Translations under genes and position numbers: made by a program | Shown here: piece by piece, positions 1-5,343 of the stretch | How positions within the stretch are numbered: position 1 is the stretch's first letter | Layout: each line of letters starts with the position of its first letter | Notes under the pieces: generated by a model | The model's database searches: none | What the model saw: the letters and a program-made list of their open reading frames with translations, nothing else | What the model was told of the DNA's origin: nothing | Origin: an uncultured Eggerthellaceae bacterium | GTDB lineage: Bacteria; Actinomycetota; Coriobacteriia; Coriobacteriales; Eggerthellaceae | Length of the DNA stretch: 6,138 nt | Assembly (NCBI GenBank): GCA_934630905.1 | Contig: CAKTXN010000100.1 | Span: forward strand, 1-6,138 | Direction of reading: 5' to 3'

Positions 1-1305
1 CCCCAACACCGCTCGATTAGCGCGAAGGAGCGAAAACACCTGGTCATCACCGTTGTTCTGCGCACCATCAAGCAAGTTACCGTTTGCGTCCAAAACGCCA
101 CGTGCGCCCTTCCACCGCGCATCAGCCGCGCTACCGCCGTGCGCCAACTCGCCCGGTGCGGCAGTCGCATCCTGCGCGTCCGCCACAGCCGCAGCTCCCG
201 ATGCCGCCGACGCATCCACCACAGCCGCAGCCCCCGATGCCGCCGCTGCCACCGACGCATCCGCCACGCCGCCTTCCGATGCCGCATGCATCGGCCATGG
301 CTTGAGCAGGCGCTTAAATGCCGCCGCCAGGCGCTCAGCAGGACCATCGACCTCGCCCGACGCGCCCTGACCTGCGGCGCGCGAAACGGAAGCGTCTTCC
401 GCAACTTCCCTTCCCAGCGCAGCCGCCCCACCCGTCAAGACCGCCCCGCCTGCTTCCGCGTTGCGCGCCCCTTCGCCCGCACGATCTTCCCTACAAGCCT
501 GACCGTCCAAAATACGCTGGACATCATGCGCAAGATGCGCGCACGTCTGATAGCGCGCTACCCGATCAAGCTGCGTGCATCGCTGAATGAGCGCATCGCA
601 CGCTTCGCTGACCTGCGGATTCACCGTACGAACCGATGGCAAGGGAAACTCCATGGGTGGCGGACACCCCGCCAACAAGTGCCACAACGTGCAACCCAGC
701 GCATAAATGTCGGAGCGTGCATCGGTTTGCGCGCAGCCGTATTGCTCGGGCGGCGCATAGCCCTGCGTGCCGAACGCGACCGTATCTTTACGCTGGTCGT
801 CGGCCGCTTTGAACTCGCGCGCAATCCCTAAATCGACCACGTTCAGCGCACCGGCGTCATCCAGAAGCACGTTGCTCGGCTTCATGTCGCGATACACCAC
901 GGCAGGCTCAAGCCCATGCAAGTACCCCAAAATATCGCACAGCTCGCGCGCGTACTCCAACGCCTGCCGCTCGGGAAGTGCGCCACTTGTCGCAACAATG
1001 CTTTGCAGCGAACGACCCGCCACATACTCGAACACAAAATAGAACGACCCATTCCACAAAAACGCATCCAGCAGCTTTGCAATATGAGGGTGATTAACGC
1101 GTTTCATGAGCTTCATCTGGGACGATATCCCCTGCGCCACCAGCTGGCCTGAACTCAGGCGCACCGTAGGCGGCAGCTCTTTTATTGCAACTGCAACGTT
1201 CGGCTGCTCTTGAACGTGTGCACGATATACGCATCCCATGCCGCCCTTGCCCAGCAGCGCGTCAATAACGTAATCACCCGCCAGCACCTCGCCGCGCCCT
1301 AGCAT
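1..1305 (-). CDS. Ser/Thr protein kinase, PknB-like (partial, C-terminus beyond left edge)
   Basis: An open frame of 435 codons runs from the ATG at 1305-1303 to the left edge without a stop. It encodes a Hanks-type kinase that would phosphorylate Ser/Thr on proteins in the cytoplasm. Visible motifs are the Gly-rich loop GKGGMG (19-24), VAIK with Lys42, YRDMKPSN with catalytic Asp140 and Asn145, DLG with Asp158, and GTQGYAPPEQ (179-188); the domain ends near 267. The alpha-C Glu expected about nine residues before HPHI appears to be Gln63. After the domain comes an Ala-rich linker with a 12-residue repeat (about 351-375). No membrane segment or PASTA domain is seen before the edge. The start overlaps the phosphatase stop as ATGCTAG, with AAAGG about 8 nt upstream; an in-frame GTG three codons earlier is possible. 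The overlap suggests translational coupling with PP2C. Family is clear; substrates are unknown. Confidence 0.93.
   Translation of the reverse strand, partial: MLGRGEVLAGDYVIDALLGKGGMGCVYRAHVQEQPNVAVAIKELPPTVRLSSGQLVAQGISSQMKLMKRVNHPHIAKLLDAFLWNGSFYFVFEYVAGRSLQSIVATSGALPERQALEYARELCDILGYLHGLEPAVVYRDMKPSNVLLDDAGALNVVDLGIAREFKAADDQRKDTVAFGTQGYAPPEQYGCAQTDARSDIYALGCTLWHLLAGCPPPMEFPLPSVRTVNPQVSEACDALIQRCTQLDRVARYQTCAHLAHDVQRILDGQACREDRAGEGARNAEAGGAVLTGGAAALGREVAEDASVSRAAGQGASGEVDGPAERLAAAFKRLLKPWPMHAASEGGVADASVAAAASGAAAVVDASAASGAAAVADAQDATAAPGELAHGGSAADARWKGARGVLDANGNLLDGAQNNGDDQVFSLLRANRAVLG
182..253 (-). repeat. 36-bp tandem repeat in kinase linker
   Basis: Two adjacent 36-bp units (182-217 and 218-253) differ at only a few bases, and a decayed third unit follows to about 290. 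The period is 12 codons, so the repeat stays in frame and encodes SGAAAVVDASAA / SGAAAVADAQDA in the kinase's post-catalytic linker. Slippage expansion of a flexible spacer is the simplest reading. Confidence 0.75.
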
Positions 1306-2255
1306 GACCAGCACCTTTCGGATTCATTGCAGCCAGAAGAAGAAACGGAAGGCGCCGCCCCTGAAGTCACGGCAACAACCGTCGCGTTATCGCGCTGGCC
1401 GCGGGCGAACACCACATCCATAAGCTGGCGCAAGTATGCTTTCAAGCGTTCATCGGGGGATGTGCCAAGGAAAGAAGCCGTTGCGGCGCCCGCAGCCGTG
1501 CCATCGGCATCCGCACCCGCATCCCGCGTTGCCGCCGCGCCAACACCCTCACCGCGCGCCGATGCACCACGCGCGCGAAGCACCGATGCATTAAGCGCTT
1601 GATGTAATTCCGCATCCGTCAACGACCTGCGAAAACCATCGCTGCACACAAGATAAGAGCATCGCTTGTCAAACGGCCCCTGAGAAAAAACGGGTGTCAA
1701 ATCATGCGAGGCGCCCACGCATTGCAACAACGAATTACGTAAAGGATGCCGCTCGATCTCGTTGCTGGTCATGTGCCCCGCAGCAATTTCGCGCGCCGCG
1801 AACGTCTGATCGCGCGTTATCTGGCAAACTGCCCGATCATCTAAACAGTACAGGCGTGTATCGCCCACCTGCATCACGTAATACGTCTCAGCCGCCACCA
1901 GAAACACCGTGCACGCGGCGCCCATCGAAACGCCTTCATGCAAGCCGCGTTTCAAAAGCGAGAGATTAACTTCCTGCAACAGATTTGCCCATTGCACCTG
2001 CACCGCCCGCGCGAAGGCGGCGCCCGAAAACCCCAACGACTCCCCCGCAAGCGGAAGATCGCGCTGGAACCATTCGTCGAAGGCACGTACGATCGCACCC
2101 GACGCCACCTGGCCGCGCTGCAGGCCGCTCATACCGTCTGCAACAACCGCCAAAGCAACATCGCCCGCGGAAGTTTGAGCGCGTTTCACCAGATAGGCGT
2201 CTTGATTCACCGATTTAACCGGCCCTTTTTCAGACACTCCCGCGCACAACAGCAC
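1299..2255 (-). CDS. PP2C-family Ser/Thr protein phosphatase
   Basis: This 318-residue protein is a metal-dependent PPM/PP2C phosphatase, expected to remove phosphate from Ser/Thr and so oppose the adjoining kinase. Signature motifs occur in order: NQDAY (Asp19, metal ligand), VVADGMSG (Asp40), SMGAACT (110-116, where many relatives have GTT), GDTR (131-134), CSDGF (Asp206) and QRDN (287-290, Asp289). An Ala/Gly-rich insert of about 33 residues (228-260) lies between the last two. No membrane segment is seen, so it should be cytosolic. I chose the GTG at 2255-2253 because AAGGAAGGG sits 9 nt upstream and the catalytic domain begins immediately after; GTG at 2264 or TTG at 2249 are alternatives. 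The frame stays open to 2603, but that part overlaps the FHA gene and encodes no domain. It lies 32 nt after the FHA stop and overlaps the kinase start by 7 nt. Confidence 0.93.
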   Translation of the reverse strand: MLLCAGVSEKGPVKSVNQDAYLVKRAQTSAGDVALAVVADGMSGLQRGQVASGAIVRAFDEWFQRDLPLAGESLGFSGAAFARAVQVQWANLLQEVNLSLLKRGLHEGVSMGAACTVFLVAAETYYVMQVGDTRLYCLDDRAVCQITRDQTFAAREIAAGHMTSNEIERHPLRNSLLQCVGASHDLTPVFSQGPFDKRCSYLVCSDGFRRSLTDAELHQALNASVLRARGASARGEGVGAAATRDAGADADGTAAGAATASFLGTSPDERLKAYLRQLMDVVFARGQRDNATVVAVTSGAAPSVSSSGCNESERCWSC

Positions 2256-2264
2256 GAGGCACAC

Positions 2265-2273
2265 CCCTTCCTT
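2265..2273 (-). promoter_or_regulatory. Ribosome binding site deciding the PP2C start
   Basis: AAGGAAGGG on the minus strand lies just after the FHA stop codon and 9 nt before the GTG at 2255. It argues against the longer frame that begins inside the FHA gene and against the GTG at 2264, which would touch it. Confidence 0.6.
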
Positions 2274-2287
2274 TGCGCCGCTTGGTC

Positions 2288-3409
2288 CTAGCCGATGATA
2301 AGCAGGCGCTCGACGTTTTGCAGCGAAACGAACCAATAACGCACATGCCCCGCCAACACCAGGCAGTCGCCAAACGCCAAGGGGAAGCACTCCGTTTCCG
2401 TTGACGTGCCAGCAGCTCCGGTGACGCATTCGCCGGTGCCCCCACCTGCGCCAACAGCGCCGGTGCCTCCACCTGCAATGTCCGCACCCGCCGCACCACC
2501 ACCTTCGCCCGCCGCAGCAGCGCCCTTCCCGCTGCTCCACACGGTGCGACCACCGCGATGCACCGCTGTGCCGTACCGCGACCCCTCGTCGCGCACGTAC
2601 CAAACATCATGCTCGCGGAAAATGCTGCAATGACGGCGCGACACCAAACCGTTTGTCTCCACTGCGTCGCAGTCCACGTAACGGCCGATAAGGAACGGAC
2701 CGCCCTGATTAATGGCCCACATGTTTTCAATGGAAGCAGGGTTGTCATCAACCGCACGCAAGATGCACGCGCGCGACGATTCGCTATACGAAATATCGTC
2801 ATCGCAGGTCAACATAGCAGTTGGGCTCTCGTCAACCAGCCCGTTTGCGAACTGCTCCTCCAAGTGCCCAAACGTCATCAGATAGAAAAACGAGCAGAGA
2901 ACCGCATGCAGACAAGCATCGGCATCAATCGCGATTTGCTCACGCGCCCACGCACGCAACAGCTCGATTTCGCCATCAAGACGCGCTGTGCTGACATCAA
3001 TGCGCCCCTGGGGAATTTCCGCGATAAGCCCCGCGCGCAGCTGCTCGTAGCCCGTCTCCAACAAATCCGCCACTAAACGCGCCTGATCACCATTGGTTTC
3101 CCGCAGCAAATCCTGTGCTAAACACGATGCCGCCTGCTGGAAAAGATCAGGGTTCTGACGCAAGCTTTCCTGAAAATCGGAAGCATAACGCGAGGAATGA
3201 AGCAGGCGCGACAGTCCACTTGCGCTGCGTTTTCGCAGCTCGGGGTTCTGGTTATTCACATATCGGCCGTTCAAGCCCACGTATGCATACAGCGTTTTAT
3301 GGTTGAGCGCACCATTTGTCAGCAAGCGAAGGTACTCCGCATACCGGTAAAACGCGGTATACCATCCCTGGTTTTTCATTGGTTCTTCGCAGTTCACTGC
3401 TTCGCCCAC
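2288..3409 (-). CDS. FHA domain protein with unrecognised helical N-terminal region
   Basis: First gene of the signalling operon, 373 residues from this start. The C-terminal third is a forkhead-associated domain, which binds phosphothreonine peptides: GR (242-243), SRRH (257-260) and DEGSRYGT (274-281) are its hallmarks, and the closing strand is PLAFGDCLVLAG (343-354). Between GT and that strand is a Gly/Ala-rich insert (about 294-338). Residues 15-225 look mostly alpha-helical, with aromatic-rich YTAFYRYAEYLRLL near the start, and I do not recognise the family. No signal peptide or clear membrane span is seen. Two starts compete: ATG at 3436 (382 residues) and GTG at 3409. I prefer GTG because GGGAGG lies 5 nt upstream, and because a putative -10 at 3457-3462 would leave the ATG only a short leader without a usable Shine-Dalgarno. 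The likely role is to recruit proteins phosphorylated by the kinase, or the kinase itself. Confidence 0.9.
   Translation of the reverse strand: MGEAVNCEEPMKNQGWYTAFYRYAEYLRLLTNGALNHKTLYAYVGLNGRYVNNQNPELRKRSASGLSRLLHSSRYASDFQESLRQNPDLFQQAASCLAQDLLRETNGDQARLVADLLETGYEQLRAGLIAEIPQGRIDVSTARLDGEIELLRAWAREQIAIDADACLHAVLCSFFYLMTFGHLEEQFANGLVDESPTAMLTCDDDISYSESSRACILRAVDDNPASIENMWAINQGGPFLIGRYVDCDAVETNGLVSRRHCSIFREHDVWYVRDEGSRYGTAVHRGGRTVWSSGKGAAAAGEGGGAAGADIAGGGTGAVGAGGGTGECVTGAAGTSTETECFPLAFGDCLVLAGHVRYWFVSLQNVERLLIIG
2431..2476 (-). repeat. 27-bp-period in-frame repeat in the FHA insert
   Basis: A 19-bp sequence at 2431-2449 recurs at 2458-2476 with one difference. The 27-bp period equals nine codons and encodes two GGGTG-containing units of the Gly-rich loop inserted in the FHA domain. 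Confidence 0.6.
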
Positions 3410-3414
3410 GTTCG

Positions 3415-3420
3415 CCTCCC
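3415..3420 (-). promoter_or_regulatory. Shine-Dalgarno for the FHA gene GTG start
   Basis: GGGAGG on the minus strand, inside a longer purine run (3415-3429), is followed by the 5-nt spacer CGAAC and GTG at 3409-3407. It is the best ribosome binding site near the 5' end of this gene. It would lie inside the coding region if the ATG at 3436 were used. Confidence 0.5.
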
Positions 3421-3456
3421 CCTTCTCCCGCCGCATAATTCACGATGCGTCCCCTC

Positions 3457-3462
3457 ATTGTA
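3457..3462 (-). promoter_or_regulatory. Candidate -10 element for the FHA-PP2C-kinase operon
   Basis: TACAAT on the minus strand differs from the sigma-70 consensus TATAAT at one base. No good -35 is found 16-18 bp upstream; that position falls at the edge of the palindrome at 3481-3498. If real, transcription would start near 3450, about 40 nt before the GTG start at 3409. Confidence 0.35.
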
Positions 3463-3480
3463 GATGCTTTTTTGCCGCAC

Positions 3481-3498
3481 AGGTGTTGCGCAACACCT
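3481..3498. promoter_or_regulatory. Perfect 18-bp palindrome, candidate operator
   Basis: AGGTGTTGCGCAACACCT reads identically on both strands and lies in the AT-rich divergent spacer between the FHA operon (minus) and the lipoprotein gene (plus). It begins 18 bp upstream of the putative minus-strand TACAAT, and its last base is the first base of a plus-strand TTGACA (3498-3503). This is typical placement for a dimeric repressor or activator site controlling one or both genes. The cognate regulator is not encoded in the window. Confidence 0.5.
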
Positions 3499-3580
3499 TG
3501 ACATGCGATTTTTTTTCGAAAAGGGGCAAAATCAGCCGTTTTTCGAGCGCGGCACGCTACTATGGTGTGACTGATTACGC

Positions 3581-3588
3581 AAAAGGAG
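3581..3588 (+). promoter_or_regulatory. Ribosome binding site of the lipoprotein gene
   Basis: AAAAGGAG lies 10 nt before the ATG at 3599. It fixes this start even though it gives the lipoprotein an unusually long N-region before its signal sequence. Confidence 0.65.
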
Positions 3589-3598
3589 TTTTCATCGC

Positions 3599-4171
3599 AT
3601 GAGTCTGCATCGCGCCACTTTCAACTCGAATTCGTCCGCAACACCGCACGTTTTTTCCACGCGCAGATCGCACGAAAGCGCCCGTGCCCTTGCTGTGATC
3701 GTGGCAATTATGTTGTGCATGAGCGCGGCGCTTCTTTCAGGGTGCAACAAGACATCATCGGAAAGCAGCAGCTCTGAACAGGTACAATACCAGGGAACTT
3801 CAGTCACGCTGGGAAATTTGAGCATGATTCTTTACAACCAGGAAATCGTGAGCAACACTTCGGGAAAAGACTGCCTTGCCCTGTACTTGCACGTCACAAA
3901 CCGCGGAACATCTGCCGAATCTGTTATGGGCTCGTACAACGTCAGCCGCAACCAGGGCGCGGGAACGCACCTGAAGGTCGCGGTGGCATACGACACAAAC
4001 GGCAACGCGCTGCACACAGGCGAAAAACGCATTCAGCCTGGTGAATCGGCCGATATCGCGCTGTGCTTCGTTTTGGTGAACGACAAGCCGGTAACCATTA
4101 CGTTCGGAAACGAAGAGCGCGGCGTGGCAGAAACCACCCTCACGCTTCCCTTGCCCGAAGCCGAAGAATAA
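3599..4171 (+). CDS. Lipoprotein with DUF5067-like domain
   Basis: This 190-residue protein has a type II signal sequence: Arg22-Arg23, hydrophobic core about 30-45, and lipobox LSGC with Cys49 as the expected lipidation site. A Ser-rich tether (52-59) follows, then a beta-rich domain. Features such as CLALYLHVTNRGTSAESVM, a stretch around GTHLKVAVAYD and IQPGESADIALCFVLVNDKPVTI fit the DUF5067/DUF4352-like immunoglobulin-fold lipoproteins common in Gram-positive gut bacteria; this assignment is from memory of the pattern. The mature protein should be anchored on the outer face of the membrane. The N-region of about 28 residues before the core is long, but no other start has a ribosome binding site. 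It is transcribed away from the FHA operon across a shared spacer with a palindrome, so joint regulation is possible. It converges on lgt, whose product would lipidate it, as for any lipoprotein. Molecular function is unknown. Confidence 0.9.
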   Translation: MSLHRATFNSNSSATPHVFSTRRSHESARALAVIVAIMLCMSAALLSGCNKTSSESSSSEQVQYQGTSVTLGNLSMILYNQEIVSNTSGKDCLALYLHVTNRGTSAESVMGSYNVSRNQGAGTHLKVAVAYDTNGNALHTGEKRIQPGESADIALCFVLVNDKPVTITFGNEERGVAETTLTLPLPEAEE

Positions 4172-4175
4172 TCTG

Positions 4176-4189
4176 CTGCGGCGACGCAG
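4176..4189. other. Short GC hairpin in the convergent spacer
   Basis: CTGCG-GCGA-CGCAG forms a 5-bp stem with a GNRA-type loop on the plus strand, 5 nt after the lipoprotein stop. No T-run follows on either strand, so it is not a convincing intrinsic terminator. The rest of the 128-nt spacer between the lipoprotein and lgt stops shows nothing I can name. Confidence 0.2.
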
Positions 4190-4299
4190 AAGGTGCAGTT
4201 GTACACACCCACGTGCGTGCGCATGAGACGAAGCACCAGACACAACACAGCCGCATCTTCTTCTGCGCGACCTGCTATGTTCCGTGGCCCGTGCGTACC

Positions 4300-5133
4300 T
4301 TACGCGGCTTCGTCCTTCGCAACTTGCCCCTGCTGCGGGCGCTTCGCCTTTGCCGCATATATAAGAAGCGCTATTCCTATGATGATCAGGGGAAACGATA
4401 GCACCATACCCATCGTCAGCCAATCACCGAACAGATATCCCAGCTGAGCATCGGGCTGGCGGACAAACTCAATCGCCACGCGCGCCAGACCATATCCCAC
4501 CAAAAAGACGCCCAGAAACGTTCCCTGAGGACGTGGCGGTACCTTGCGCGAAAGCGCATACAGCACAGCAAACAGCACGATTCCTTCCAGAACCGCTTCG
4601 TAGAGCTGGGACGGATGACGCGGCAGCATGCCTGCACTGCCACCGAACACAACGCCCCAGGGAGCATCGGTAACGGCACCCCACAGCTCGCCGTTCACGA
4701 AATTGGCGCAGCGGCCGAACAGCAAACCCAGCGGTGCGCCCACCACCGCCATATCGGCAAGCGTAAGATACGGTACCCCTACCATACGCGCTGTGACCAG
4801 GCCCGATAGAAGAGCGCCAACTAAACCGCCATGGAAACTCATACCGCCTTGCGAGAGAGCGAAGATCTCCAGCGGATGTCTGAAGTAGTAGCCATCGCCG
4901 TAGAACAGACAATAGAACAGACGCGCACCCACGATAACGCCAAAAATCACGCCTAAAAGAACGGTCAGCAACGAATCGGTATCAAGCGAGATCTTCCACC
5001 GCTTTGCCGTGCGCGCAATGATGAGCGCAGCACAGGCGAAACCCAAAATATAGGCAATGCCGTACCAGCGCACCGAAAACGGCCCTATCGAGAACGCGAC
5101 CGGGTCAAGCATTTGATAGATTTGGTTGAGCAT
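4300..5133 (-). CDS. lgt: Prolipoprotein diacylglyceryl transferase Lgt
   Basis: Integral membrane enzyme of 277 residues that transfers diacylglycerol from phosphatidylglycerol to the lipobox cysteine of prelipoproteins, the first step of lipoprotein maturation. Family hallmarks are present: RWYGIAYILGF (22-32, Tyr24), GGMSFHGGLVG (96-106, His101), the signature GRCANFVNGELWG (140-152; Arg141, Asn144, Glu149), HPSQLYEA (173-180) and EFVRQPD (222-228, Arg225). Several hydrophobic segments span the protein, and a charged tail (KAKRPQQGQVAKDEAA) ends it. The length is normal for the family. I chose ATG at 5133 over the TTG at 5187 because the 18 extra residues are polar and unlike Lgt N-termini; the ribosome binding site (AGAAGAA) is modest. 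It lies downstream of the radical SAM gene on the same strand, separated by about 200 nt with the paired palindromes, so it probably has its own promoter. Confidence 0.97.
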   Translation of the reverse strand: MLNQIYQMLDPVAFSIGPFSVRWYGIAYILGFACAALIIARTAKRWKISLDTDSLLTVLLGVIFGVIVGARLFYCLFYGDGYYFRHPLEIFALSQGGMSFHGGLVGALLSGLVTARMVGVPYLTLADMAVVGAPLGLLFGRCANFVNGELWGAVTDAPWGVVFGGSAGMLPRHPSQLYEAVLEGIVLFAVLYALSRKVPPRPQGTFLGVFLVGYGLARVAIEFVRQPDAQLGYLFGDWLTMGMVLSFPLIIIGIALLIYAAKAKRPQQGQVAKDEAA

Positions 5134-5199
5134 GAGTTCTTCTGCTTTCGCTTTCCGTTCGATGAGCGTCGTTCGAGCGGCGCACAATTTATCGCGCTC

Positions 5200-5208
5200 A
5201 TTTTAGCA
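5200..5208 (-). promoter_or_regulatory. Candidate extended -10 promoter for lgt
   Basis: TGCTAAAAT on the minus strand matches an extended -10 (TGn then TAAAAT), about 66 nt before the lgt ATG. No good -35 lies 17 bp upstream, which is acceptable for an extended -10 promoter. The paired dyads at 5241-5343 lie just upstream of it and could modulate it. Confidence 0.4.
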
Positions 5209-5240
5209 AAGTACCCCTACGCCGCCCGCCACGGACCTCG

Positions 5241-5275
5241 ATTGTTGACAAAATACCCCACCTTTTGTCAACAAT
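5241..5275. repeat. Palindromic element copy A (13-bp arms)
   Basis: ATTGTTGACAAAA (5241-5253) and TTTTGTCAACAAT (5263-5275) are a perfect 13-bp inverted repeat around the asymmetric core TACCCCACC. It lies in the non-coding spacer upstream of lgt. No T-run follows that would make it an intrinsic terminator. Confidence 0.85.
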
Positions 5276-5343
5276 TTCACCCCGAACGCCGGACGAAAAG
5301 ATGAACGTCATTTGTTGACAAAAGGTGGGGTAATTTGTCAACA
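5243..5343. repeat. Long inverted repeat formed by copies A and B
   Basis: Copies A and B are 32-nt arms in opposite orientation with a 37-nt loop (5275-5311), so the region can form one long near-perfect hairpin as well as two local ones. The arrangement resembles a BIME/REP pair or a small MITE-like element, or a paired regulator site. No transposase and no target-site duplication are evident. Confidence 0.7.
5312..5343. repeat. Palindromic element copy B, inverted relative to A
   Basis: TGTTGACAAA (5313-5322) and TTTGTCAACA (5334-5343) form a 10-bp inverted repeat around a core containing GGTGGGGTA, the reverse complement of the core of copy A. Positions 5312-5343 match the reverse complement of 5243-5274 at 31 of 32 bases, with the difference at 5333. 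Its right arm overlaps the last codons of the radical SAM gene and supplies the TGA stop. Confidence 0.85.

Noticed and set aside
53..831. Plus-strand open frames opposite the kinase
   Set aside because: They are Arg/Pro/Ala-rich reading frames antisense to a clear kinase gene, caused by high GC, with no domain or ribosome binding evidence.
2256..2603. Extension of the PP2C frame upstream to 2603
   Set aside because: This part overlaps the FHA coding region out of frame, its translation is Arg/Gly/Trp-rich with no domain, and a good ribosome binding site with GTG lies at 2255.
3481..3516. Palindrome plus T8 run as an intrinsic terminator
   Set aside because: The T-run (3509-3516) begins about 11 nt after the stem, and no plus-strand gene lies upstream to be terminated.
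3498..3526. TTGACA at 3498-3503 as part of a full sigma-70 promoter for the lipoprotein gene
   Set aside because: No -10-like hexamer lies 16-18 bp downstream (the sequence there is AAGGGG). TATGGT at 3561 lacks a matching -35, so no promoter is called for this gene.
5134..5187. TTG at 5187 as the start of lgt
   Set aside because: The extra 18 residues are polar and unlike Lgt N-termini, and the ATG at 5133 gives a normal family length.
5306..5340. TGA of the radical SAM gene as a selenocysteine codon
   Set aside because: The frame after TGA continues only about nine codons through the repeat before another TGA and encodes nothing domain-like.
5241..5343. TTGACA motifs inside the palindromes as promoter -35 boxes
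   Set aside because: Every TTGACA in the elements is part of the dyad, and the sequence 17 bp downstream is TCAACA, not a -10.
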